The notes beneath the pieces were generated by a model, which searched no databases, was not told where the DNA came from, and saw only the letters and a list, made by a program, of their open reading frames with translations. This document shows positions 1-12,300 of a stretch of 64,000 bases of DNA, piece by piece. The stretch spans positions 3,729,192-3,793,191 of the forward strand of contig NC_031475.1 in NCBI RefSeq assembly GCF_000006565.2. Direction: 5' to 3'. Origin of the DNA: Toxoplasma gondii ME49. Taxonomy: Eukaryota; Apicomplexa; Conoidasida; Eucoccidiorida; Sarcocystidae. Within the stretch, counting starts at the first letter, position 1. The number at the start of each line of letters is the position of its first letter. Both the position numbers and the translations under genes were made by a program.

Positions 1-352
1 GTCTCTACTCTTAACAGTTTACTACGCCTTTTCGCCCAAGTTGTATTTTGGTCGAACAAATTCGAGATGCTGTATCCTCGGTGGCCGACTTGTCAGGACG
101 CACCCCTTCGTGCCAGAACGTTTGAGGTAAAGAAGCGTGTGGAGTCGCTAGTACGACGGACACTTCGCGACTTGTTCGGCGATCGATTGGTCCACTTCAC
201 ACCGCAGTTGGAACTCCAGCTTCTTCGAACAGCGGTCGGGGCCTCACGTGGTGTCCACCATCCTCTTCCATTGGACTCCCCCGTTCAGCCGGTAATTCTT
301 GAACGGGACTTGGCAGATCCATTTACCTCACATTTTCAACACAGGAGATTTG
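1..352 (+). CDS. Helical-domain exon, copy 1 (partial at left edge)
   Basis: The frame is open from base 1 and ends at a GTAAGG donor (353-358) in phase 1. The translation aligns along its whole length with the second half of the 459-bp exon at 26426-26884. Both have a Leu/Ile-rich helix, a Pro/Cys segment, a basic helix and the shared motif AVGASRG followed by xHxP. The left part of the exon is cut by the window edge. Similarity to the later copies is much lower than that between copies 2 and 3, so this is an older paralogue. Function is unknown; the heptad-like hydrophobic spacing suggests a helical fold. Confidence 0.65.
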
Positions 353-3300
353 GTAAGGAAAGAAGGGGACACGCAGACACACAGTAAGAACGAGATGAAA
401 GCAGAGGAGGCGCAGCAAACAACCAAGACAAGTTAGCACATCGGGGGCGGCCTCATATGTGTGCACGTCTGTGAAAAAGGATGGGGTGTGTGCTAAAGTG
501 AGGGGGGCCGAACCGTGATACAGAGATACACATCGTACGTAACCGTGTCAGCTAAATCAGGGACGTGTTGCGCTCCCCAGGGCGGCTCACAGTTACGTAT
601 TTCAATTTGTAATGGAAACCGGTGGTATGTAGTTACTCGACAACAGCACTAGCTACGGCTATACGAAGTAATTTCTCATCTTTTCGAATCTGTGATAGGC
701 ACCTGAAAGCCACTTTGTCTCGCCATAGCATTCCAGCGTTTTGCAAAACTCATAGAGGCTTCTTTCCCGTTGCTCCGCAAAGGAGAATCCGTTCAATTAA
801 TGAGTGGAGCGATGTTCATGTCTACTGGAAACGTGAATGCTCACCCGACATTCCTTCATTCTATATGATACTCTAGCTGCGTGTCTTCCCCGGATTATCT
901 TAATTTTGTGTCTGCGTATGTGATAGTACGTGAGGTGATTTCGCTTACGTCCGACCGAAGGCGCTGCATATTTTTGCGAGTTTCGGAGTGCATGTGTATT
1001 AGTGAGGTTTTAGGGTCCCACCTAGTTGTGGTCCTCTCGGTCAATGCCTATGTCCGACTCCATTTGTGTGTTTTCATTTCCCCACGTAGGTGCAGGTGTC
1101 CACGTACGTTTACCACGTGTTAAATGTCTTCCCAACACATCTGTTGTTGTACCGTCACTCGTCCTACACTTGCCTGCATTCACTGATTTGGACAGTACAT
1201 ACCATCGAACATGGTTATGCGTTTTGCAGACGCACCTACACAGATCCCCCCGCCATGGTGATTGTCTAGGACTTTAGACACAGTAGTCACGATGCACGGA
1301 CGTGTCCGAAGTTAGAGTCATATGGATGAGGGACGCTGCTGTGTCAATCCATTGCCGATAACTAAATGCATATCTGTGGGAATATGAATATCTGCACAAT
1401 GGGGGACCATGGTGCGTCTGCCAGGGAGCCGGCGGCTGCCGGCCGAGTCACACAGCCTCTACAAGAGTGCCTGGATATGTGTTTGCGAAGTAGAATATCT
1501 ACGGCCGAAAGCGTACTCCTTGCCTAGAATGATGAGACGTTTTACGTTTAGGTGTTAACATACATTCCTGCGCACATGTAGGTCTCCCATGAAACAAGCA
1601 CACCGCCTTGTGCACTTATAGCACTGGTTTCCCATCTTTGCGAGCACGTAGTCATACTGCGGGTCTCCAACAGCAGCGTACATCTTGCTGCATTGAGACA
1701 AATGACGGCTGGCTACTGCTGCGTGCAAGACACAGTGTATCAGCTAGCTGAACCTATGTTCTGCGACTGTTCTGCAATGCTACTTAGATTTGAGAAGTCG
1801 CCTGGAAGGGCGCATGATCATCAAGGATTTTGCGGGATGGCTACGGCGACATCCCCACATCAGCAACTGTGAGCGAGAAATGCTTGCCCTGATGAGACAC
1901 CAGGAATTAGAAACATGCGTACAGGAGAGAGGCAGAACACTAGTTTGACGCGTCTTCGAGATAGCACCAGATCGACTGTCTCGTGCACTATTATTACCTT
2001 TTTGCCGTCAGTGGAGAGCCTAATTTCCCGTTGATTTGCCGTTTTCTGTTCCAGCTTTTGTATTTCTGTTCGGGTCCGTCGTCCAACGCCTAATATCCCC
2101 TTTTCTCTTTCAGAGTCTGCGCCAGCGGTTATCTCTAATACCAACTGCTGATATGGTAGTTCTTGCCTTGCTTGCAGGCGTGCATAGGCTTGTTTTTCTT
2201 GGTTCTTGGAGGTGATGCAGCTCAATCAAGTGACTGCGGTTGGCTGCAGCATGGCACAGCCAGCGAACCGAGATTGTGAAGAGCCATCTACAACCAATAT
2301 ATTCGATTGTAGTGTTCCACTCGTGTTCGCGTCGTTTCCCATCCGTTTTCTCCTTTGCTATGTCCCTTTAGTGGTAAAAGAGGACAACCTCCTGAAAGCT
2401 GCTGTTCGAGCACAAGACGCAGGTACGTGGGCCAGGCCGGCACGGTGGCAAACGAAGATCTTTCAGGTTATCCGAGAGCATTTGTGTGCTCCGGTGCGTG
2501 TGGGAGGGATATGACAAGTTATAAGATCAAGTTTTGTGTGACTCGCCACGAATGCTCCTCACTTGGCACACGTAGGCCGCTGTTGGGGCAATATTCTACG
2601 CAAGACGACAGGTAATGCACGTCAGCTTCCCAGGTTTTGAACCACAAACATTACTGTGCATGACTATAGGTGCGTAAACATGGTCCTGCCACGATCTATG
2701 AACCTATCCTTATGTGCATATACGTCCCGTTTCTATAACGGGTGTGGGGACTCTTGGGTTGGGGTTGGCGCGAGTTGTGCCACTGTTGTGGTTCCCTTTG
2801 GAAGACGCAAGACACGGGAGCATGCTGGAGGTTTGTTACGTTCCGTACAGTTGTAGGTAAAACGTATGTTAGAGACTTAGACTAGCGTTGGATCACATTG
2901 TTTCATTCGATAGTCCACGCTCAATCTTACCATACATAATACTTTGATGATGTGCAAGACCATACAGTCATAAACTCATTCGTGCCTATGATGGGCTGCT
3001 TATTCTAACTCCAGGGCTAACTCGTTTGTTCTGATGTCTCTACCGGCGCTGCCGCAGGTGTTGCAGCCTGTTTGCTGTTCACAGTGAACCAAGTTGTCCA
3101 GACGTGTTCTGGTGGGTTGACATATCTCTTGTGTGTCCTTTTTAGTTGACGCAGTTAAGCCAAAGGGCGCGAGGGCTCGGTTGTCCACTACTTCGAGGAA
3201 GCAGAGCGATGCGCTGCACGACGTCCGGCTTTCCGTTAGGTCATCGGCGCGGGGGGACCCGGACGAAGCACTCGAATCGCCCTGGACTGCTGGACAGCTA

Positions 3301-6300
3301 TTTATAGAAGATCTTCCGCTATCAGGTTTGTGTTTAGATGCTCCTTGTTTGCGGTTGCATTTGAAGGATTCTAGAACCGTTTACTGCTGCACAATCCCTC
3401 CGTGATTGCTTTGTCCTCACCTGAATACTGGCACGCATTTATACATATTTACATATATATCTACCTTAAGAGGTCTACACCAATGCCATTATGGAGCTGT
3501 AAGTATTGGCTTGCTTGGCCAAAATCCCAGGTCAAGGGTCAACGGTTGGTGTCTCAAATGGATAACTATGTACAGGCGTATATGTTTATTCATGTAAAAA
3601 GATAACAGTCCGAGGAATGCAGCGGGTGGAAAGATAGACTTACGAATCAGCTGGAATCGAATATCTTGTGAGAAATTCGACTGTTCTGGAGGACGCATGG
3701 ATGGGATCGTGCATGAGCTTATATCGCGTGCCTTTTGGCCACGACAACAGTAGCTCCCGGCGAGTACCCGAAAACACCGTTGTATTGATGGTCAATGTAG
3801 TGACTGTATCTCATAGTCCTGAACCATCCACCGTCTCACTGCCACCGGCCGACTTAGAGAGCTAGGACACATGCGGATCCGGGTGGCCTGGTCGCTCGTT
3901 TGACCGCCATGCAAATTACGTTGGGCAGTTCCGAGAATGCGTTGGTTAGTGGCGCGCCCTTTCAGAGGATGACCACGGCTCCAACCATTAAGCTGAAAGG
4001 ACCTGAGTGCTGGCACAACCAGTGGCGCAGTGACACTCACTCGTTCTGTCCGCTCCACATGCAGGCGTCTACGTTGTCTTCACCATGTTGCCCTGTCTTC
4101 TGTCCTCAGTTGCGCCACCTTCCTCGTGGGCTCTGGCCATCTCGGAACAGTCTGAGCTGGCTCTAAGCAGGCTCCATATGAGCCGGTTACGCCTGAAGAG
4201 TGTGCCAACGGAGACAACGTTGGAGTCCGTTCTCGCGCATATCGCGACTTCAGACCTTCTTCTCGGTAGAATCGCTTCTCTGCGCGAAGCGTATCCGGAA
4301 CTGGAGAGTCACATTTTAGTAGAGCAAGCCAAAACCCGCATTCTTAAGGGGCTGAAACAAGCCTGGAGCAGCCTTCATGTTGGAGAGGCTTCAGCGCAGA
4401 AGCTCAGAATCAAGTTGGTGGACTGTGTCAGTCGTGCATCTGCTGACATCAGAACAAAGGCAGCGTCCGAGTTCGAAGGCTTGGGCCTTCAAAAGATGCT
4501 TGACTACCTCCAGAAACGTGAGGAAATGCAAGAGGGGATCATCTGCATTCCAGTGAAGAGAAGACGGAAGCTAAACGCAATCATATGCAAAGGGGTAACG
4601 TTAAAGCACTATGTTTAAACTTTGCACCTGATATGTAAATGCTTCCATAGACATGCAAAGAATTCTATTCAAGCAAGCCATTAAGCTCCCGCTGTCGTCT
4701 ACCGACGTCAATTGGTAGGTCTTATTACGTAGCGGAAAGGTACTGCATTGCATTCTGAACAAGGTTATATCAATTAAGTTCAGGTGGTGCTCTCTCGACG
4801 CTAACTATGATATCATGGTGCGAAGGGTACACAATACATGCCGATGGGTAATGGAACCGCACCAAGACAAATCGCTTCTGCATTGACAAGCGATGCCAAT
4901 GGGACTTCATGTGCAGACCGCTTGAGTGAATTCCCCTGCAGCTACCAGTGGACTGTGGATCCTACAGGGATCGGAATATGGAGGAGTACTGTAGGGGGAC
5001 GTTAATGTAGTAATTGCGAGAAGCATGAAGGGGGTTAGAAAGCGCGCCTCAAGCATCTTTGAGGGATGAATAAGTGATGCAAGTAGTCAGAACCAGGTGG
5101 CCGTGCTCGTCGAGTTATACTGAGTGGCGAAGCGAATATGGATCCTGACAACAATGCGGAATGTTTGGATCGCTGTCGAATGACACCCTTGCAGACCCAG
5201 GACAAGAAGACTCATGCATGACCACGTGAATACAGGCGTTGGATGATCAGGCTGTTTCGGCTAACCGTTTCGGTTAGCAGTTCAACCGTCTGACCGTTGT
5301 GGTTTCAAAGATTCCATTACCTTCTCCGCTGGATTCGTTGTTCGCTGTGTGCGCATTGCCTTGACGGAGGTAGTGGTGTCAAGGTAAAACTGCGTTGTCG
5401 CATAGATCGCCACCCTAGTTTGATGATAATATGGCCCCTCGACATCTGAATGAACGTGCGGGTACTCGAGCCTCCTACTAAGCATGCGGCTGCGTCTTCG
5501 TTGAACGTCGCTTCGCTGGTCATATGCCTGCAGTTGCGTGGGAAGCAGGGCGACAGCAAGGGCTGGTGAGGCTGGTATCGGAGTGGAGTTTAGAAAACGA
5601 CGATTTTATCCACGGTAAGTAGTCTTTTTCGCAGATGCTGCCTATAGGAGCACAGCCCTTTCGCAGAAGTAGGCGAAGTAACCAGCTACGAGGCAAGTAC
5701 AGAGTTGAGAAAACCAGCGGTAATTTACGTAGCGATGTGGTGAAGCTGAAACCGAGGAGACCGCCGAAAGCGGTAACCGTTGAGAAAGACTTCGCTACGG
5801 AGAAACCGCAGCATAGCTACAAGCGAAATCAACCTGTGGGCAAACACTCGACAACATAGTTGTCGTGAATACACGCACGGATAACAGCTGCATGGATCCA
5901 GGATAATCCTAGGTGGAATCAGAACACCACATCTAAGGCGTGAATGCAGCGGGAAGAAAATCGTAGAACTGGTCGAGGACACAGTTGTGAACCAGCGACC
6001 TCAGAAAATGAAATCGATCACACGGAGTGTGTGATGCTGGAGCTCGAACAAAGGTGATTGGGAGCCTGGCTCGCAATAGGAAGTAGATGCAGATAGTACA
6101 AAGGATACTGTGTGGGCTATGCGTTTGAAAAAGAAAGGCATCAGGGAACATGCAGGCGGCACCATTGGCAGCCGTAGCCTTTTCTGGCGTCTTGCCCGTT
6201 GGCGCTTCCAACCTTGCTTCATAATTACGTTATTCTCTTCACGATGACGCCACCGATCTTGTGCTACACATTCCTCTGTTTCTGGATGCTGACGTGCGTG

Positions 6301-9300
6301 CAGACAGTGACGTCAAGATGAAGAACAGGAGCCTCATGGGCTTTTTAAAGCGATTCAGAAGAGGTACAACGACTTGTGTTGTCTGCCCGTTTTCTGCGTG
6401 TTTGTACTTGGGCTCCTCGTCGTCGTGCCATGAGGGTCATACGTCGTGCTCCGTCTGATAATTCTGTAACGTGTATGTAGTACCTTCTCCCCGTCGGTCA
6501 GACGTCTGGCGTTCGCTTCGCGGCATCTGCGTTCGCTCATCAGCTCAGTGTTTGCCTCTTATCCAAGGTTCCTCCGGACTCCCATTATACCTGAATGTGT
6601 TTTCTGCGTAAGAAGTGCATACCTCATGAAGACGTTGTCTCTGGTTTTCGCAGTGACCCACCTTGACTGGTGTGCAGCTGTAACAGTTGCTCTTTTGATG
6701 GTTGCACCCATTTTGTGATCGCACACTTTCTTGAACTGGCCTCGCTTTTGTGGCTTGGCATGGAAGTGGTTTGATCTCAACTGGGCAGACAGGCGCGGCC
6801 GTAAAGAGAGCAAGCACGCATCACGCCTTTGTAGCTTCATACTTCGCAGTTACTGTTTGGATCTGAGCCGGTGTGGAGGGCAACATAACGCGTGCCGCTG
6901 TGACGTTGCTGGACATGGACATTTGTGGAAATTTTAAGAGAGGCCAACACTTCTATGCATGTTCTTGCGTATTTGTGACTCCGTAAGATGCGAGCGTCTG
7001 CATACGTGTCTAACGACGACCCTTCAGGTAGAAATATATATATATATATATATATCTTGTTTCCTCCTGAGGAGATATAGATAACCAAGCATTTTCTCCA
7101 GCGTTTCAACCTCTGGTTGCACACGTGTACACACCCATATATAACGGCAAACGCATTTATGGGCTGCCACGTTTCAAAGACTCATGTTTATGTAACTGGC
7201 GTACGAAACTCGATTGCACGCTTTCAGTGACAGTGAGCGCTCCATTGTGCAGTATGAACAGAGGTAAGATCGCAGGCGCACCTTCTAGTCACCATTCGAC
7301 AAATGGAGACTTCACCTGCAGATGGGACCTCATATCCCTCCGTCTGTCACTTTTCCGTCAACGTTTCAAGTTGCGTTGCCGTCACTGTGAGACGTCACTT
7401 TCTATTTTTCTGGTGCGATATCTTATCTCTCATGCCTATAGGTACACTTCGGGTATCAGATGTAGCCTCGATACAACCGGAGCTGCAAACAGACGTGCGC
7501 CAACTAGCTCCACAGTCGCAGGCTGACACGGCGACTGGCGCTCAACACTCTACATCATCGGGTGAGCGTTGCGCTTAATAAGGAAGAACGGAGAGACCGA
7601 AAAAATTGACTGCAGGTGGCTAGCACCAAACGTAGGCGAGGTGGTCGGCCGTGTCGGATTTTGCCACTTCTTGGTCTTCGACATTCCCCTCAGAGCTTAT
7701 TGAAACAATATGCGTGCAAATGTCCATCGCATTTTGCCAAAAAAAAGTAGGTTGCATATCCGTATATATAAGTGCATATTTCCGTGCATACCTAGAGGGG
7801 CTCGCCTCTCGTTATTCGGGCTGCGCCAGGTCGCAAATTCATTTAGACGACAGCATGACTGGCCGCTATCTGCTCTGACACACACCATCATGTATGTAAT
7901 CGAGTGACTGATGAGGTGGTCGTCGGCGCTATCGTTTCCGCCTCACTCGTTCTCATCCGCTGGCGCCGTGCTTTGCTGGTAGGCTGACATTCAACCTGGC
8001 CCTCTTACGTTTTTCCATATTTATTATGTTTTCTCATATGTGCAACAACACGTTTATGGGAATGTGTTGATGTTTCTCCGGACACCATGGAAACCGTTCA
8101 AGGTGCACGGAGTAATGTGACTTCTGCTTACGGGCGTTACACCGTTGGAAATGCTTTCGGCTTTTCATGACGTGCTGCACACACGTTCACACTGCACCTA
8201 TGTGTTGCTCTGGCTACTTCCTGCGAATGCCTGTATTCATGTCAAACGGAGCCCTCATTCAACTGGTCACTCGACGTACGTATTAAAGCTCATTACCAAG
8301 AAAGGTGCAAACATCTGTCCAGTTCTCATCCTTTCTGTAGTATCATCCAATATCTGTGGCTTGTATTGACACGCTACATATGTCTCCTATCACGTCGTTA
8401 TCACGGTGTCGGTGTCTGCGATCCATGTGCTTTTCTGTACCCTTCTGAACACTCATGGGGCCGCGTATCCGAGTGTGTTCGTGCTTTGACCGCTATCTGG
8501 AAATAGGTACAGGTGAATAAATACTTGCTTGCACGCTTGTTAGTACATCCCACTCTACCGGTTCGCTACTGAGTTGCGCTTCTACCTTGAAAACAAGGAT
8601 CTAGTGCTTAGATTGCCTGTTTAATGCTCGCATGTTCTGGCTGAGTTAGGTGTGCATATGTCGTTCTCAATCTGTGCTGCCACAACACCTGTACCGCGGA
8701 CCCTCAAGGCACAAATGTTCGGATGATACGATGGTTCGGCAGATGTGTCCTCCCCCCTCACGGGGTCGCCATCATTTTCTGGAACTATATGCCTGTCGCT
8801 GTTACCAGGTGTCTGGTTTGTTTTTCTCTCGGATATCTGCGGTTGCTCGTCTGCTTTTGGCTTCCGCAGTTTCATGCTAGGTTGTTCGTTTGTTTTGTTC
8901 CATGCGAAATCTTCCGACCGCGGATTGCCAATTGTACGGTATGGTGTAGTGTATGTCACATTGAGGGGTGATCCTTCCATTCTACGTTTCGCGACCGACG
9001 CTTGATTACTCTGTACTTTTGCAGTCCACATCTAACCCCATCATGCCGATATCGGTCTCCTAATCTGGAAACACCCAGCGGTGCATATCACGAGATGCGA
9101 TGGCATGAAACAGGGAACGAGGAATGACGCACCGACTCCCAAAGCACTATGACCCAATACACCCCATTCTCGTCACACAAAACCCACAGAGCTATGTTGG
9201 GGGGTCATCCACTTTACTGATACCGATCTCTGATCATTTGTCACCGCTCAGTCATTTTTCGTTTTCTCTCCGTACACATCGTCACGTCAAAGGAGATACG

Positions 9301-12300
9301 ATGTCTTCCGCAGGTTCCGGGAGCCTCCTCGATGTGTTGTTAGGTACTAGTGCGTCCGCGACAGCGCCTGGTAAGCTTGCAGCCGCGACGCTGCGCACAA
9401 CCTCACTGCATGTCCCACATGTTAAGTCTGGCCTTCGTGGGCTGGGTTTGCCAGCTCGCTTCGCATTCATCTCGCGCTACTTTGTAATCACTTGTCCCTT
9501 CTCCAACGTCTTTATCGTCGGCGGTGCAGTCCGCATCAAAGATGTCTGTCGGCAGTCTAGAGTCCCGTTCTGCACACGAGCAGCCGCTTTGTTCGATGTG
9601 GCAAGGCGCCAGGGCACTGTGGAGGCGTAACTCGGATCACCGTTTCTTCGCGAACGTAGGTCGGGGCGGGGTTGGCCGGGGTGTGTCGTCGGCGCCTCGG
9701 ACGTTCTCGGCGCCTGCTATATCGCAGTGGCCTTGCCACTGCTTCGTTTGTCGGCGTTTCGCCTTGTCACCATGTCGAATGCGGTCATGTGGTCCATTCC
9801 ATGCGTGACGCAGCACAATCAGTCTCGCGAGTCGGATGTTTTCGGCCGAGCATGTAGTCGTAAATGCTGCTCTCCTTGATATAAGCGCTTAGCCCGCGAG
9901 TGGGTCGAATGCCCGACTGGTTAAGTCAGTTGTGGTGAATGCTCAGTTTCTGAGCGAACACTGAACTGGCGTTTCTGTGTATCTTCTCGTACCTAGTAGT
10001 GCGTCTGTTGTTCGTGAAGTACTTCTTCCACTTTGTAGTTTTGATTCAGGCCAAGAAGCATTCCTCCCCCCGCATCCACCGTACCCCCACGTGCCTCCAT
10101 CGTACCCCCATCCGCAGTCTCCTTTCGCGCCTTCTTCCTCCTTTCACCCGCCATTTGGCCACAGCAGCGCGGCACCTGATCCATCTGGACCAGCGTCCCA
10201 CGCAACAGACTATGGTAGGAATGAAACACAAAAGCCCAAACCACGATGAAGCCATCCGCCACAACTTCGGCAGACAGACGACGAGTCCAGTTCTGTGTCG
10301 TAACCACTCGTCATCCTGTGGTGAAGCCAAGTTCACATGTGAGTTGCTCAATTGCCTCCTTCTCGTGTTTCCCTTCTCAATTCCTAATCAGAAGATGAGA
10401 GTGGTGACGACGGAGTCGACACGGTATCTTCCGCGATTTCGCATAGTCTTATCGACCGGTTGTTGGATACACGGGCGTCGCCGGAAGCGCCTGGTAAGCT
10501 TGCAGCCGCGACGCTGCGCACAGCCTCACTGCATGTCCCACATGTTAAGTCTGGCCTTCGTGGGCTGGGTTTGCCAGCTCGCTTCGCATTCATCTCGCGC
10601 TACTTTGTAATCACTTGTCCCTTCTCCAACGTCTTTATCGTCGGCGGTGCAGTCCGCATCAAAGATGTCTGTCGGCAGTCTAGAGTCCCGTTCTGCACAC
10701 GAGCAGCCGCTTTGTTCGATGTGGCAAGGCGCCAGGGCACTGTGGAGGCGTAACTCGGATCACCGTTTCCTCGAGAACGTAGGTCGGGGCGGGGTTGGCC
10801 GGGGTGTGTCGTCGGCGCCTCGGACGTTCTCGGCGCCTGCTATATCGCAGTGGCCTTGCCACTGCTTCGTTTGTCGGCGTTTCGCCTTGTCACCATGTCG
10901 AATGCGGTCATGTGGTCCATTCCATGCGTGACGCAGCACAATCAGTCTCGCGAGTCGGATGTTTTCGGCCGAGCATGTAGTCGTAAATGCTGCTCTCCTT
11001 GATATAAGCGCTTAGCCCGCGAGTGGGTCGAATGCCCGACTGGTTAAGTCAGTTGTGGTGAATGCTCAGTTTCTGAGCGAACACTGAACTGGCGTTTCTG
11101 TGTATCTTCTCGTACCTAGTAGTGCGTCTGTTGTTCGTGAAGTACTTCTTCCACTTTGTAGTTTTGATTCAGGCCAAGAAGCATTCCTCCCCCCGCATCC
11201 ACCGTACCCCCACGTGCCTCCATCGTACCCCCATCCGCAGTCTCCTTTCGCGCCTTCTTCCTCCTTTCACCCGCCATTTGGCCACAGCAGCGCGGCACCT
11301 GATCCATCTGGACCAGCGTCCCACGCAACAGACTATGGTAGGAATGAAACACAAAAGCCCAAACCACGATGAAGCCATCCGCCACAACTTCGGCAGACAG
11401 ACGACGAGTCCAGTTCTGTGTCGTAACCACTCGTCATCCTGTGGTGAAGCCAAGTTCACATGTGAGTTGCTCAATTGCCTCCTTCTCGTGTTTCCCTTCT
11501 CAATTCCTAATCAGAAGATGAGAGTGGTGACGACGGAGTCGACACGGTATCTTCCGCGATTTCGCATAGTCTTATCGACCGGTTGTTGGATACACGGGCG
11601 TCGCCGGAAGCGCCTGGTAAGCTTGCAGCCGCGACGCTGCGCACAACCTCACTGCATGTCCCACATGTTAAGTCTGGCCTTCGTGGGCTGGGTTTGCCAG
11701 CTCGCTTCGCATTCATCTCGCGCTACTTTGTAATCACTTGTCCCTTCTCCAACGTCTTTATCGTCGGCGGTGCAGTCCGCATCAAAGATGTCTGTCGGCA
11801 GTCTAGAGTCCCGTTCTGCACACGAGCAGCCGCTTTGTTCGATGTGGCAAGGCGCCAGGGCACTGTGGAGGCGTAACTCGGATCACCGTTTCTTCGCGAA
11901 CGTAGGTCGGGGCGGGGTTGGCCGGGGTGTGTCGTCGGCGCCTCGGACGTTCTCTGCGCCTGCTGTATCGGGCTGCGTCCTGTGGTATCCCTGTTTGTCC
12001 GAGCGCTAATCTCGTCTTTTCACCAGATTGATATTTTTTTTGCTTGGTGTCCTGTACAGAGGAAGTGCAGGAATCCGCAGGTTCGATGTTGGATGAAGGC
12101 TTGCTTTTAGACGACGTGATGGCTATGATTGACGAAGAACTCGGCACTGGTAAGACGTGCGGGTTTTCGAAAGATCTATGACAGTCGCACTGCCTCCTGC
12201 CCGTAAGCTATCGGCCAGTAGCGTTTGGCAGGAGACCTGTTCGAAGGTGCCTGCATGCATGTGGAACCTGTGTCAATATCGTGTTCATTCTCGCATTATT

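Larger units (their letters stand above)
3745..5480 (+). repeat. 1.7-kb segment shared with 38188-39919
   Basis: About 1.7 kb are nearly identical to 38188-39919 (offset close to 34,443). The segment includes the 408-bp helical exon and its flanks. Homology stops abruptly just after CTCGAGCCTCCTA. The right-hand copy then jumps to sequence matching 8996 onward, so about 3.5 kb of copy 1 is absent there. Confidence 0.85.
9364..11955 (+). repeat. 1,123-bp tandem repeat, about 2.3 units
   Basis: The units start at 9364, 10487 and 11610 (third partial). They differ by only a handful of bases over more than a kilobase, so the duplication is recent. Each complete unit carries a Pro-rich exon and, at its end, an acidic exon. 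Copy 2 has a single uninterrupted segment here, at 40293-40640, without the Pro-rich exon. Confidence 0.9.

Noticed and set aside
9518..9652. Possible exon after GGTGCAG in each 1,123-bp unit
   Set aside because: No frame fits phase 1 through to a donor, and the copy-2 version has an insertion that disrupts the other frames.
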